Below, piece after piece: positions 42,656-56,562 of a stretch of DNA of 64,000 nucleotides. This DNA comes from Candidatus Peregrinibacteria bacterium CG10_big_fil_rev_8_21_14_0_10_55_24 (GTDB taxonomy: Bacteria; Patescibacteriota; Gracilibacteria; Peribacterales; Peribacteraceae), in assembly GCA_002772745.1 (NCBI GenBank), contig PFDV01000001.1:113843-177842 (forward strand), written 5' to 3'. The notes under the pieces are model-generated. The model did not search any database. It was not told the origin of the DNA and saw only the letters and a program-made list of their open reading frames with translations. The first letter of the stretch is position 1. The number at the start of each line of letters is the position of its first letter. The position numbers and the translations under genes are program-made.

Positions 42656-43111
42656 CTACCTTGCCGCCAAGTGCGCAAACGCCTTGTTTGCCTGCGCCAT
42701 TCTGACCACATCCTGCTTCTTCTTGATAGCCGCACCCTGATCCGTCGAGGCATCCAGAAGCTCGAGAGCGAGCCTCTGCGCCATGGGCATGCCCTTGCGT
42801 GCGCGGGCCGCCTCCAGAACCCAGCGGATCGAAAGTGTCTGCTGACGCTTGGGGCCGACCTCCACGGGAACCTGGTACACCGATCCCCCTACGCGCTTGG
42901 GCCGGACCTCAATGACCGGCGTCACGTTGAGGAGCGCCTTGCTGAAGATATCGAGCGGGCTGTCTTTGGTACGCGTCTTGATGATCTCCATGGCATCCCA
43001 AAAGAGCGAGCGTGCCACGGATTTCTTGCCGTCGTGCATCATCGAGTTGATGAACTTCTCGATGAGCGGATCGGAGCCGGTGGGAATGTACTGCTTGATC
43101 GGTTTCGCCAT
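42656..43111 (-). CDS. rpsG: 30S ribosomal protein uS7
   Basis: 151 residues with the uS7 signatures DPLIEKFINSMMHDGKKSVAR, PVIEVRPKRVGGSVYQVPVEV and RKGMPMAQRLALELLDA. It nucleates assembly of the 30S head on 16S rRNA. It follows rpsL after eight bases, the conserved str order. Confidence 0.97.
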   Translation of the reverse strand: MAKPIKQYIPTGSDPLIEKFINSMMHDGKKSVARSLFWDAMEIIKTRTKDSPLDIFSKALLNVTPVIEVRPKRVGGSVYQVPVEVGPKRQQTLSIRWVLEAARARKGMPMAQRLALELLDASTDQGAAIKKKQDVVRMAQANKAFAHLAAR

Positions 43112-43119
43112 AAGGGAGA

Positions 43120-43539
<420 letters not shown>

Positions 43540-43665
43540 AGAAACGACTCTCCTTGACCCTCTTACAAAGGGAGAGGAGCCGAAAAATACTAGACATGCG
43601 CGAAAAGGAAGTAAAGGAAAAAAGCGGAGGGAATCCGCGCGAACTCCTCTACGCTAGGAGGATTC

Positions 43666-46600
43666 TCACGGAGCGAATCTCGTTGCCAGATCATTCCATG
43701 CGAGTTGCTGAGCCGTGAGCGCAGGCGCCCCTGGAGCGGGTGCGGGGTGCTGGGGAAGCGCTACACCGGCAACCGGCGCTGCTAAGCCAGCAGGCTTGGG
43801 CAAAAGATTCCCCGTGATAATGATGTTCCAAACGGCAACCGTCGAAGCACCATCCACTGCATTCTTACCACCTTTGAGCGCAGCCTCTAACACAGCCTTG
43901 TCACTCTTGAGCGCTGCTTGAGTAACATGCTCCAGCCACGTGGGATGCTTTGTCTCCAGCACGGGTGTCAACACTGCTGCCGTAGTGAAGTACGCCTGCA
44001 CGCATTCCTTGATGATTACAGGCGTCGGCTGACCTGCAATACCACGCCCAATGACGTTATCCAGAACGGCGAGCGCGTAGTCGGGGCCGAGAGCTTTCTT
44101 GATCGCTTCGCGAATGAATGCATCGTCGATCTTCGCACTATCTACAAGACTGAACACTGTCTTTTCCTTCTCAATGGCCTTGAGCGCGAGATCAACGTAC
44201 TTCAGGTGAGCGGCGGGCAAATGCTGCAGAAGTTTAGGATTCGCTTCGAGGAATTTCTCCCAGTGATCGACTCCAGCTGTGCGCAAGGACTCGAGTACTG
44301 CACCAGTTTTCACGAGTTCCGGGCTTCCTGGTGCCATTGCCGGCACCTTAGCTAGGAGTCGCGCTTTCTCTGCATCAGTGAAGTTCGCCGCCTCCGCATC
44401 GACGGATATCTTGAGAAGATTAACGTAGAGTTGCGCCGAGACACCGTCGGGGATTGCGTGGATGAGCTTCTTATCGGCATTCACCAAGTTTGTGCAGAAC
44501 GCATCTGCTGGTGCCTGCACGGCGAGGATTTCCTTCACAAGAGCCCTGCCCGCATCATCCAGGCCGCCCGCTACGCCCACGATCTTCGCTTGCAATCCAC
44601 CATCGGCAATGAGCGTGGGCTTCTTTTGCGCTGCGTCGCGCACCAGCGTGAGGTAGCCATTACCACTGATATCTGCCGTGTCAACCTTGAGAACCACATC
44701 GGGATTCTGCCCGACGCACCCCTGGACGAAGTCTACGGACTTGCGCTTCGTTGCGTGAACACTCGCGAGGAGATCCGGTTTCTTGACGACGAAGAATGTG
44801 GCACGTTCGATGGGGACAGCCGCATCGCCGATCCACGTCTTGAATTTCGTGCTCTCCACAACATCGGGATCATTGAGGAGATTGTGTGGATCACCGTCAC
44901 CGATGGCGGCTTGCACCAGTTCAACGTAGGAATCACCTGTAATATCATCGAGGAATGCCGGTGCGGCACCGGGTGCTGGAGGCGGGGCTGCCGGATCCGG
45001 CACTCTGTTGATCTGCTTCACCGCAGCACCGTTCTCCTGAACAACGGTACGCATGAAGGCGACATCCTTGCGCAACACTTCATGGAGTTTGGGGATGAGC
45101 GCAACGTCTTGCAGTACAAGCACCTTGGCATCGTCGCGTTCGACGGCTGCGTTCCCGATCCAATCCGCAAGCTTAGAGTGCTTGTGAACAAAGAGCGTGG
45201 GATCTTTGGAAACCGCGGCCGCGAGAATATCCACGTATGCCGCATCCTTGATGTCCTCTGTTTCCGCTCCTGTCTCGTCTTCGTTCACAAACTGAATGAT
45301 CGCCGGATTCTCGGTGACGAGAGCGCGGACGAATGCCGCTTCCTTGCGCTTTGCCACTGTATACGGGAGCTCCTTTCCGTCGGTCTTGAGGATGAGGAAT
45401 CGCGCGAGATCCGAATCCACTCCCGGGAGCTTGAGCGCGTCGCGCATGCGCGGCTGCAGGCCGGGGTCTGCGAGGAGCGCCACTCCCCCGCCAGGGCGCG
45501 TGCTTTCCGCCGCAGCCTTGATTAGAGCCAGGTAGTTGTTCTCCTTTACATCCGCATGGAGCTTGGGCGTCACCGCAGGATGTACAGGCACCACGCGCAA
45601 AAGGAGCGGTTGGTTCCCTTTGACGTCTGCATGGGTGATGATTTTCACCACCGTATCGATATTCACATCCTCTTTGAGGAGGTAGATATCCAGCTTGCCC
45701 TGAATCTTGTTGGTGGGGAGCGCCGCCGTATCCATGATGTTCCAGAGCACATCCAGGTAGCGCTTGGCATCCATCTTGGCATCAATGAAGAGCACGATTT
45801 CCGGCGCTCCGGCAATGAGCTGGTCCATGAGAGGTTCATTTGCAATCACCGATGCATGGAGCTCTGTCGCAAGTGACGGTGCTTCTTTGAGGATACGAAT
45901 GAGGAGATCCTTGTATGCGGGATCTGCAAGTTCGGGGTTGGCAACGAGCCTCTTGGCAACTTCCGTCGGTGTTCCGGAGGCCGTATCAATGATGAGCGCT
46001 TTGCCACGGGGACCTGGGCGCGACGCAAGGACAGCAGCCGCGTACTTCACATACTCCTTATTTGCTGCATCCCCAGCCGCAACTTTGCCCTCAGAAACCG
46101 CCTGGGCAAGCGACACCTGCTTTCCTTCGACCTCCACCGTAAGCACCTGATCGGCGTACGTGAGGAGTTCGGGGTTGGTGGCAGCCTGCTTCTTGAGGAA
46201 ATCGAGGTTCTGGTAATTCTCCTTATTTGCTTTGAGGAGGAGGTCGGGATAGTTGGCTAGGATCGTTGCAGCAACATCAGGTTGCAATTCTCCATTGGCA
46301 ACGACTTCCGCCATGAACTTCTTAAAGCTCTCGCGCTCGGCTTCGCGCGTACCAAAGTTGAAGACACGAGGTGTAAGGTGCCCCACTTTGATCTGGCGCA
46401 TCGCCTGATCGAGAGCGGGTACGCCCGGTATGTTCAAGTTGCCACGACGGGGTACGGGAGGATCAGCCGTGAGATTTCCTTGCTCTGCCAGACGCGCTGC
46501 CGCGACCACAAGCGGATTCTTCTGCACTCTGGGATCGGCAAACTCGACGACATTCGCGTTAACGCGCGCTGCAAGCACCACATCCTGCACGGATTTCTTC

Positions 46601-48762
46601 CACGCTTCCGGTGCGAATTTGAAAGCGGAACCATCCGTCTCCAAACGCTTGAAGAAGAGGTCGCGGTGGTTCTCCACAAAATCCACAAACTGCCTTCCGC
46701 CTCTCTCCATAAGATTCAAAGGTCCTTCGACTAAGAGCCACTGCTGTACTGCTTCCACAGTCTTGAGTTTTTCATATGCACCGTGGTTCGCGCGAACTTC
46801 TGTAACAGCAAAGTGATCGAGGAGCGCGGCGAATGCCGGCTTTTTGAAGTATTTCAGGTTGTATCCATCCGGGGCATTGACCGCGCTGCGGAACGCCCCC
46901 TGATCCAGGGCGAAAACATGCCACCAGGCAGCCAGCTCTCCGGTCTTCCCCTCGTAGGCGTACGTCGGGGCAATGAGTGCAAGGTCCTTGGCCAAACGCT
47001 CAGCGGCGCCGGGTTTCCCCACGACGGATGCTGCAAAGATCTTGCCTAGTTCCGCACGATTCTGGGTCTTCCAGATGGGCGGAATGCTGTCGTACGCAGT
47101 GGGATTCTGCGCGACCGCTGCGGAGACAAGCTCTGTGAATTCCGGGACGTACGCGCCACCCTGCTTCCACTCCGGATCACCGGATACCTTTGCGAGTACG
47201 TCTCCGTTCTGCTTGGCGAGGTTCACCGCGAATGCGCGGAAGCGCGCGGGATCGGCACTGCGTGCATCGGGCGTCATGTACCGGTCGAGCACGCCAAGAT
47301 TGCTTCCTGCTGCGGATGCGAGCACATCCAGATACTGTTCCTGTGTCACGCCACCGGGCTTGCCCACTTGGTCTTTGAGTTCGCGCAAAATAATGCGCGC
47401 ATCGCGGGCGCGTTGTCTTGCCGCCTCGGCGGAAGCACCGACGAACGATTTCGCTCGTTCCATGCTCTGCAGCATCGCGCTCGCAGCAGGCAAAATGTCA
47501 CGACCTTGCTGCTGGACCATGATCTCCGCTCTGCTGATATCCTCCTTACACCGATTCACGGCAAGAGCCGCTGCGCCGACACCAGCTTGATTCCTGCTGA
47601 AGAGCCCCGTCTTCATGTTTTCGTAGTTCTGCTCGAGCACGGGCAGCTGCGCGCGTAATTGCGCCAATCTATCAACCTCCTTGAAGAATGCGGGTCCGCT
47701 TGTCCGTACGACATCGTCGTAATGTTGTTCACATGCATTGAGCTCCACAGCAATTGCCGTCATCTGCGCAAATTCGTTAACAAGTGCAGGTTCTGTCGCT
47801 CCGGCAATGTCGGTGATTGTAAAGCGGATCTCTGTTTCGATCGCAGTTGCTTTGTCACGCAAAGCATTGAAACCCGCCTGACCAATGGCGCTCAGCGCCG
47901 TTGCATCCGGGGAACCGCTTGGGAAGAGAGTCGCGACATCCGCAGAGACCGCAGAAATTTTTTCTGCTCGCAGTATTCGGGGTTCAGCATCTTTTCTTGC
48001 AGCTCCTTCTCTTAGTAATGCCCCATCAATATCGCTCTCCTGTTTCCTGGCACCCTCAATGAGGAGTTCCCTGTGCACCATCGGACTCTCGTCCTTTATA
48101 TCCTGACGGAGATCAAGCGCGGCACCGGGAGATACAGCGCATTCGAGGGCTTCCTTTCCTGCGCGTATGGACATGTTCTTTGCGGCAGTAAGCGCCTTCA
48201 AGACATCGTCCCATTCCTCAGCATTCCAACCGCCTTTTGTGCGCAAATCCGTCACGTCTTCAATAGCACTATTGAGGGTTTTCTTGATCTCATCACGTTC
48301 CTCCTCGGGTTTATCAGTTAGACCACGTGTGCGCACACGCAGCCTCCCTGCAGAGGAGTAGAAGACGAGATATCCACCAGCATTGCTCTCAATGTAAAGA
48401 GCCTTCTCGCGCATGCTGCGCGACATGCCGATTGCATGCCTAAGGTTATGTCGCTCAATGGCATACCTGCCACCTTCTCTCGCTTTCGGCGCCCATGCCG
48501 CAGACTCCACACCTTTGCCAGCAACAGTCCCACCGACACCCGCAACATCGAATGCCTTGCTCACAACGCTGTCACTGATGCCTACGCGCTTGCGGGCTGC
48601 CTCTTCCAGGCGCTTCTCAAAGCCTTCTACGGCTTCCCTCTGCCGGTCGGGTGGCAATTCGCCACCCTTGGGCGCAAAGGAGCTGGGGTTCCAGTGGACG
48701 AGCCTCCGCTCTCCGGAAGGCTCTATTCCGCTCTGCCGGCAGTGGAAGGACATATCAGTCAT
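43666..48762 (-). CDS. Giant cytoplasmic helical-repeat protein
   Basis: 1698 residues from ATG 48762, which overlaps the upstream stop by eight bases and so indicates translational coupling. No signal peptide or membrane helix is evident. The N-terminal 500 residues are charged with coiled-coil character. From about residue 550 the protein is built from degenerate helical repeats of roughly 60-100 residues, best seen as DIKDAAYVDILAAAV, DITGDSYVELVQAAI, DISGNGYLTLVRDAA and DVKENNYLALIKAAA. These vaguely recall DUF4116-type repeats. The end is Pro/Ala-rich. It is the third gene of an operon with 49120-50928 and 48755-49114. The function is unknown; a large scaffold is plausible. Confidence 0.8.
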   Translation of the reverse strand: MTDMSFHCRQSGIEPSGERRLVHWNPSSFAPKGGELPPDRQREAVEGFEKRLEEAARKRVGISDSVVSKAFDVAGVGGTVAGKGVESAAWAPKAREGGRYAIERHNLRHAIGMSRSMREKALYIESNAGGYLVFYSSAGRLRVRTRGLTDKPEEERDEIKKTLNSAIEDVTDLRTKGGWNAEEWDDVLKALTAAKNMSIRAGKEALECAVSPGAALDLRQDIKDESPMVHRELLIEGARKQESDIDGALLREGAARKDAEPRILRAEKISAVSADVATLFPSGSPDATALSAIGQAGFNALRDKATAIETEIRFTITDIAGATEPALVNEFAQMTAIAVELNACEQHYDDVVRTSGPAFFKEVDRLAQLRAQLPVLEQNYENMKTGLFSRNQAGVGAAALAVNRCKEDISRAEIMVQQQGRDILPAASAMLQSMERAKSFVGASAEAARQRARDARIILRELKDQVGKPGGVTQEQYLDVLASAAGSNLGVLDRYMTPDARSADPARFRAFAVNLAKQNGDVLAKVSGDPEWKQGGAYVPEFTELVSAAVAQNPTAYDSIPPIWKTQNRAELGKIFAASVVGKPGAAERLAKDLALIAPTYAYEGKTGELAAWWHVFALDQGAFRSAVNAPDGYNLKYFKKPAFAALLDHFAVTEVRANHGAYEKLKTVEAVQQWLLVEGPLNLMERGGRQFVDFVENHRDLFFKRLETDGSAFKFAPEAWKKSVQDVVLAARVNANVVEFADPRVQKNPLVVAAARLAEQGNLTADPPVPRRGNLNIPGVPALDQAMRQIKVGHLTPRVFNFGTREAERESFKKFMAEVVANGELQPDVAATILANYPDLLLKANKENYQNLDFLKKQAATNPELLTYADQVLTVEVEGKQVSLAQAVSEGKVAAGDAANKEYVKYAAAVLASRPGPRGKALIIDTASGTPTEVAKRLVANPELADPAYKDLLIRILKEAPSLATELHASVIANEPLMDQLIAGAPEIVLFIDAKMDAKRYLDVLWNIMDTAALPTNKIQGKLDIYLLKEDVNIDTVVKIITHADVKGNQPLLLRVVPVHPAVTPKLHADVKENNYLALIKAAAESTRPGGGVALLADPGLQPRMRDALKLPGVDSDLARFLILKTDGKELPYTVAKRKEAAFVRALVTENPAIIQFVNEDETGAETEDIKDAAYVDILAAAVSKDPTLFVHKHSKLADWIGNAAVERDDAKVLVLQDVALIPKLHEVLRKDVAFMRTVVQENGAAVKQINRVPDPAAPPPAPGAAPAFLDDITGDSYVELVQAAIGDGDPHNLLNDPDVVESTKFKTWIGDAAVPIERATFFVVKKPDLLASVHATKRKSVDFVQGCVGQNPDVVLKVDTADISGNGYLTLVRDAAQKKPTLIADGGLQAKIVGVAGGLDDAGRALVKEILAVQAPADAFCTNLVNADKKLIHAIPDGVSAQLYVNLLKISVDAEAANFTDAEKARLLAKVPAMAPGSPELVKTGAVLESLRTAGVDHWEKFLEANPKLLQHLPAAHLKYVDLALKAIEKEKTVFSLVDSAKIDDAFIREAIKKALGPDYALAVLDNVIGRGIAGQPTPVIIKECVQAYFTTAAVLTPVLETKHPTWLEHVTQAALKSDKAVLEAALKGGKNAVDGASTVAVWNIIITGNLLPKPAGLAAPVAGVALPQHPAPAPGAPALTAQQLAWNDLATRFAP

Positions 48763-49114
48763 GGTCTTCGGTGAGGGATTGGATACTTTCCTCCACCTGC
48801 TTGAGCTCTTCTTCGTGCTCAGAGCTCTCCTTGAGCTTGACTTGTTCACGTACGCTCTTCTTCTGCGCCTGGAGATCTTCGCTCAAGTTCTGGTCCAGGT
48901 CCGCGGCGATGCTATCGAAGACCTCGAAGGCCTTGGCATAGCGCCGCTCGCGCTTGGCATGTTCCTCCGGGGTCTCCCCGGCGTAACGCTCTTTAAGCAG
49001 CGGAATCGTTTCGAGCACGAGATCGGGTTCGATCTCACTCATGAGCAAGTTATAGAGCCACTTGCCGTCGACGGACGGCTTGGCTTTGCCGATGGTTGGA
49101 GTAGTTGTTGGCAT
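48755..49114 (-). CDS. Hypothetical coiled-coil protein of the giant-protein operon
   Basis: 119 residues. The first 60 residues include a helical segment (GKWLYNLLMSEIEPDLVLETIPLLKERYAGETPEEHAKRERR). The C-terminus is an acidic coiled coil (LQAQKKSVREQVKLKESSEHEEELKQVEESIQSL). It lies five bases after the preceding gene and overlaps the next, so all three are co-translated. No family was recognised. Confidence 0.7.
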   Translation of the reverse strand: MPTTTPTIGKAKPSVDGKWLYNLLMSEIEPDLVLETIPLLKERYAGETPEEHAKRERRYAKAFEVFDSIAADLDQNLSEDLQAQKKSVREQVKLKESSEHEEELKQVEESIQSLTEDHD

Positions 49115-49119
49115 AGGAA

Positions 49120-50928
49120 TTACACAGCAGCGGGAGGAGCGGGCGGCCTATTTGCTGCGAGGTAATTTCGCAGAACTTCTTTGTATTTTTGCGCTGCAGG
49201 ACTCTCGAATTTGTTCGAGGGGTCAATTGCCGTAGACACCATGAGATCCAGGAGTAGACCTGGCTTGGTATCCTTTCCGGCTTGCTCCTGTGCCTCTACC
49301 ACCGTCTTCACGAACTTCTCGCGCTGGCCGTTATTCCACACCGAGTCATCTTCGAATTTCTCGAGCGAAAGATTGCTGCTCCCCTCCCCAAGTACGCGAC
49401 GGAAGTCCTGATAGTGCTTATAGTGCTCTATGAGTCCCCACAAACGGGGCTCCTGGAGGAGCTTAGGATCAACCTTGCCCTCCTCGGTGTAACGGAATCC
49501 TCCATCACGCTCTGCCTGATCAATAATATCTAAGTAATCTGTAAATAGGAGATTAATGTCTCCTCGGTTGACCTTCATTGGTGGTGCACCTTCGTCTTTC
49601 AGAAGGAAGAACTCATTGAACATCTTCTCAACCTCGAAGTAGTCCACCGCCTGACGCACGAGTCCATCTTCAACGATGAGCAATCCTTCCTTCGGCGTCA
49701 CGGGTTGTCCATCCTTCATTTTCATGTTGCGCCCCTCCAATACATGGCGCTGCTTGTAGTGCACGACCATCGGTTGATCGAGGTCGGGGCGATCCTCCTG
49801 CAGCGTTTGGTACTCGTAGTTGTAGAAGGCCTCGGCTCCTGCGCTGTAGACGCCTTCTTCTGTCCACTCCTCAGGTCTGCGCGGGAGTAACCCCGTCTGC
49901 CAGGCAATATCCACCGAGAGATTCTTCTTGGGATTGCTCAACGGTTCAGAAATATCTTCGTACTGGTAATCGAACGTTTCGCGGAAGTTGGATTCCGGTT
50001 CACCGCTAAGATCCCATGCGGTTTCCTGTGCTCCCACAACTCCCGGGACGGAGATCTGCACCAGCTGCCCGTTCTCGTACCGGCCGGGAGGCATGTACCC
50101 TCCGCGTTCCCTGTTCCATAAGCGAGCGAGCCCTTCGGGCTCCTTCTGTGGACGGATGCTGCCGAGGTTGCGCTTGTGTTTGGCAACCTCCGCCGTGAAG
50201 AGCCCCATGGCTTTCTCAACGGCTGCTTCGAAGGAGGGCGGCGGTACATCTTTCCCTGGTTTTTGCCGTTCCAACTCGCTGAACACCTTCTTCGTGATTC
50301 CCTCGAATGTCTTATCCATCTCTTTCTCACCGCCGAAGAACACGGCGAGTTCTTCACGCGCATCCGCATCGCACTTCGTACGAACACCATCAACGCCGTC
50401 GCGCCACGGCTTCCAGTGCTTCTTGCGCTCATGGCGCACCTGACGCGTGTACTGTTCCCTGCGCTTCATGTACGCGCCTCTGGATTCATCGGGCTTGCGT
50501 CCGCAGTACGCGTACTCCATCGCCCCGCGCTTGTCCTGCCATCCTTCTTGGGTTTCCTTCCGGACTTCCTCGTACCTCTGTTCACTGAGCGACCGCAGGA
50601 TGATGCGGTCACGCACGACCTGTGTGAATTCCTCGTTGCTGAGGAGCACTTCTCCCTGAGAACTTGCAAACTCCAACCTGCCGAAGCGTTCCTTGTAGTG
50701 CTCCGTTTGGGTGTCCTGGCGGTCGCGCTCCTCCTGCACTTCCCCTCCGTGAATACGATCCTCCCGCTGTGACTGCGGCTCGCGATCGTAATACTCCCCC
50801 TGTGGAGGAGGAGCGGAGCGAGGAGCATCCAATCCCATACCAATCAACCGATGCTCGTGGTTGGGAGCACTGTAGAGAGAGCCCTCCAGGAAAAGATGGT
50901 CCATCGGGTAGTGCTGTTGGTATTTCAC
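49120..50928 (-). CDS. Hypothetical protein, first gene of the giant-protein operon
   Basis: 602 residues from GTG 50928; an in-frame ATG at 50904 is the alternative. It is hydrophilic, with no signal peptide or membrane helix. The region up to residue 200 is highly charged (YCGRKPDESRGAYMKRREQYTRQVRHERKKHWKPW). The middle and C-terminal parts look globular (DINLLFTDYLDIIDQAERDGGF, LWGLIEHYKHYQDFRRVLGEG). The promoter directly upstream implies a leaderless GTG start. No family was recognised. Confidence 0.7.
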   Translation of the reverse strand: MKYQQHYPMDHLFLEGSLYSAPNHEHRLIGMGLDAPRSAPPPQGEYYDREPQSQREDRIHGGEVQEERDRQDTQTEHYKERFGRLEFASSQGEVLLSNEEFTQVVRDRIILRSLSEQRYEEVRKETQEGWQDKRGAMEYAYCGRKPDESRGAYMKRREQYTRQVRHERKKHWKPWRDGVDGVRTKCDADAREELAVFFGGEKEMDKTFEGITKKVFSELERQKPGKDVPPPSFEAAVEKAMGLFTAEVAKHKRNLGSIRPQKEPEGLARLWNRERGGYMPPGRYENGQLVQISVPGVVGAQETAWDLSGEPESNFRETFDYQYEDISEPLSNPKKNLSVDIAWQTGLLPRRPEEWTEEGVYSAGAEAFYNYEYQTLQEDRPDLDQPMVVHYKQRHVLEGRNMKMKDGQPVTPKEGLLIVEDGLVRQAVDYFEVEKMFNEFFLLKDEGAPPMKVNRGDINLLFTDYLDIIDQAERDGGFRYTEEGKVDPKLLQEPRLWGLIEHYKHYQDFRRVLGEGSSNLSLEKFEDDSVWNNGQREKFVKTVVEAQEQAGKDTKPGLLLDLMVSTAIDPSNKFESPAAQKYKEVLRNYLAANRPPAPPAAV

Positions 50929-50933
50929 CCCTT

Positions 50934-50962
50934 ATTGTACCAAATTTTGCCGTTTTCCTCAA
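50934..50962 (-). promoter_or_regulatory. Promoter of the giant-protein operon
   Basis: On the minus strand TTGAGG (50962-50957), 17 bases, TACAAT (50939-50934), then five bases to GTG 50928. Confidence 0.65.
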
Positions 50963-50971
50963 CGCCAATTC

Positions 50972-51064
50972 CGGGGCTGGGATTGGGGCTGGGGTTGGAA
51001 TTCGGGTTAACCCGACCCCCAACCCCTTCCTGCCGCCTGCCTGTCGGCAGACAGGGCAGGCAGG
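50972..51064. repeat. Intergenic repeats downstream of rpoC
   Basis: A GGTTCGGG-family inverted repeat (50972-51028: GGGGCTGGGATTGGGGCTGG ... AACCCGACCCCCAACCCC) is followed by the CCTGCC palindrome (51037-51064: CTGCCTGTCGGCAGACAGG). The latter may also act in transcription termination of rpoC. Confidence 0.55.
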
Positions 51065-51079
51065 CGAATGCCGACTTTG

Positions 51080-54940
<3,861 letters not shown>

Positions 54941-55028
54941 AAAGGAAAGTGGGAAGCACGTACGAAAGACCGCAGCCCTCCCAGCCGATCGTCTGCATCG
55001 GGGGAAGAACTCCGGAGATTTCCCATGA

Positions 55029-55056
55029 ATTCTACCCGGAGTCCGGGCAGGTGCAA
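55029..55056 (-). promoter_or_regulatory. rpoC promoter
   Basis: On the minus strand TTGCAC (55056-55051), 16 bases, TAGAAT (55034-55029). The leader to ATG 54940 is about 80 bases. It supports transcription of rpoC independent of any rpoB. Confidence 0.6.
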
Positions 55057-55148
55057 GGAAAATTCAGGAAATAGTGATGGAGTGACAAGTGGTTAGTGAA
55101 AAGTGATAAGGAAAATGAGTGCAAAGTGCAGAGTGCAACCTTCCTAAC

Positions 55149-55182
55149 CATTCATCATTCATTATTCATCATTCACCACTCA
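55149..55182. repeat. ATGATGAATG-type short tandem repeat
   Basis: CATTCATCATTCATTATTCA and following bases are the reverse-complement form of the 39645-39680 repeat. It abuts the 3' end of the lipoprotein gene. Confidence 0.45.
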
Positions 55183-55509
55183 CTCCCCGAGTCCTTCTTC
55201 AATGAGCTTCTTGCCTTCCTGAATTTTCTCGATTCCCTCACGCACATTCTCCACACGATCCTTCGCGCTCTGAGCACTTTCCTGAACGGTATCAACGACG
55301 GTTTTCCCCAGATCTACAGTCCCCTCAATCTGCTCCTCCACCTGCATGAGAGCTCCGGAGGCCGTGCCGGTAATGTGTGCCCACCATGCGCGTGCACGAG
55401 CCTGGCGTTCCTTAAGGGAAGTGCATCCGGAGAGAAGCAATCCCCCTGCGATGCACACGAGAAGGAATGCGGTACAGCCCGGGACACGATTGGAACGCGT
55501 AAGTGGCAT
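55180..55509 (-). CDS. Small lipoprotein
   Basis: 109 residues with a lipoprotein signal peptide ending in the lipobox LLLSGC (Cys at about 28). The mature part begins with a charged helix (SLKERQARARAWWAHI) and continues as an amphipathic coiled coil (LGKTVVDTVQESAQSAKDRVENVREGIEKIQEGKKLIEEG). It would be anchored to the outer face of the membrane. It starts six bases after the zinc-ribbon gene and is probably co-transcribed with it. Confidence 0.75.
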   Translation of the reverse strand: MPLTRSNRVPGCTAFLLVCIAGGLLLSGCTSLKERQARARAWWAHITGTASGALMQVEEQIEGTVDLGKTVVDTVQESAQSAKDRVENVREGIEKIQEGKKLIEEGLGE

Positions 55510-55515
55510 GCGACA

Positions 55516-55875
55516 CTATGATTCGGCGACATCCTTGGCGCCATACGTCTGGAAGAGTTTCTCGAAGGAACCTCCGCATTCCTGAAGAGCATGATGGAGC
55601 ATGTGCACCTCACCTTCGGCCAGATTGAGTTGCGTGGAGAAATTCTGCGTCCCATGCACGGCATGCTCATGGTCGAATTTCGCTCCCTGGAGCGATGCGT
55701 GGAGCACAATGAACGCCCCGCAGGAGTCGCATTTGAGTTGCAAAAGCATCGCATCCGACGCAACCACGCGCACCGAAGAGAAGTCCACGGGTACGCGGCT
55801 TGAACACTGAGGGCAACGCATTTGTTGGTATATGCGCTCGATGATCTGCTGCAGGGTGTGCGGATCAATCTCCAT
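55516..55875 (-). CDS. Zinc-ribbon hypothetical protein
   Basis: 119 residues from ATG 55875. Two Cys pairs, CPQC (about 20-23) and CDSC (about 49-52), frame a zinc ribbon. The rest contains several His and a short helical C-terminus (MLHHALQECGGSFEKLFQTY). It was not assigned to a family. The -10 box TATACT ends seven bases before the ATG. It is divergent from the membrane protein at 55956. Confidence 0.65.
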   Translation of the reverse strand: MEIDPHTLQQIIERIYQQMRCPQCSSRVPVDFSSVRVVASDAMLLQLKCDSCGAFIVLHASLQGAKFDHEHAVHGTQNFSTQLNLAEGEVHMLHHALQECGGSFEKLFQTYGAKDVAES

Positions 55876-55882
55876 CGCTACT

Positions 55883-55911
55883 AGTATACCACGTTTCGGC
55901 TCCCGCAACAA
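55883..55911 (-). promoter_or_regulatory. Promoter of the zinc-ribbon gene
   Basis: On the minus strand TTGTTG (55911-55906), 17 bases, TATACT (55888-55883), then seven bases to the ATG. Confidence 0.55.
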
Positions 55912-55955
55912 AAAACGCTGCGTGTTCTCACTGCTACGAGCGTACGATAGTGTCC

Positions 55956-56474
55956 ATGGTGCAAGTCGGCAGCAGATCGCCTCTTCGTGGGCACATCGGT
56001 GCACTTCTGGTTGCTGCAGCATTCCTGGGCATCGCCATGGTGCAGCCTGCGGTGCGTGCATGGCTCACGCCGCCGCACGTTCCCGTGGCGGCGGAGATGG
56101 GCATCGAGCACACACAGCCGCTCACGCTCTCCCTGGAACTGAGTACGCTCAAAGGCGTGGCGCTCCTGTACCTGACGCACGAAGACTCTGAGGAAACCGC
56201 GTACGTCAGCCTGCCGGATACGTGGACCCGGCGCGAGGTGCGGGGTGTCGAGCTGCGCGAAGTCGCAAGCGAGAACGTATTCGGTTTCAACCGGTGGCGC
56301 TTCCCTGCGGGAGCCTCGGTAACGTTCAATATCCCGGCTTCTCCCGATGCACTCCTCCTGCATAACCCTTCCAGCGTGCCGTTGAAAATACGCATCACGC
56401 GCGTGGACTTGGAGACAGAACACGTGGAGCGCGATGTCATCCTGGTTCAGGAATCGCCGGTGGTGCTGTGGTAA
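55956..56474 (+). CDS. Membrane-anchored hypothetical protein
   Basis: 172 residues from ATG 55956; TACGAT (55943-55948) ends seven bases upstream. One N-terminal hydrophobic helix (HIGALLVAAAFLGIAMV) anchors a beta-rich extracytoplasmic domain (LTLSLELSTLKGVALLYLTH, VTFNIPASPDALLLHNPS). No family was recognised. Confidence 0.65.
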   Translation: MVQVGSRSPLRGHIGALLVAAAFLGIAMVQPAVRAWLTPPHVPVAAEMGIEHTQPLTLSLELSTLKGVALLYLTHEDSEETAYVSLPDTWTRREVRGVELREVASENVFGFNRWRFPAGASVTFNIPASPDALLLHNPSSVPLKIRITRVDLETEHVERDVILVQESPVVLW

Positions 56475-56476
56475 TG

Positions 56477-56550
56477 CAGGTTTGGGAGGTTTCGTGAGGT
56501 CAAGGAGGTTTTCAAACCTTCCTTACCTTCCTGACTTCCCAAACCTTCCC
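56477..56550. repeat. Intergenic inverted repeat, GGAAGGT family
   Basis: AGGTTTGGGAGGTTTCGTGA and AAGGAGGTTT (56478-56511) face AAACCTTCCTTACC and CTTCCCAAACCTTCCC (56514-56550). The right end runs directly into the TACAAT box of the next gene. Confidence 0.65.
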
Positions 56551-56556
56551 TACAAT
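56551..56556 (+). promoter_or_regulatory. -10 box of the CofE-like gene
   Basis: TACAAT ends six bases before GTG 56563. No recognisable -35 is present because that region is repeat sequence. Confidence 0.45.
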
Positions 56557-56562
56557 TCCCCC

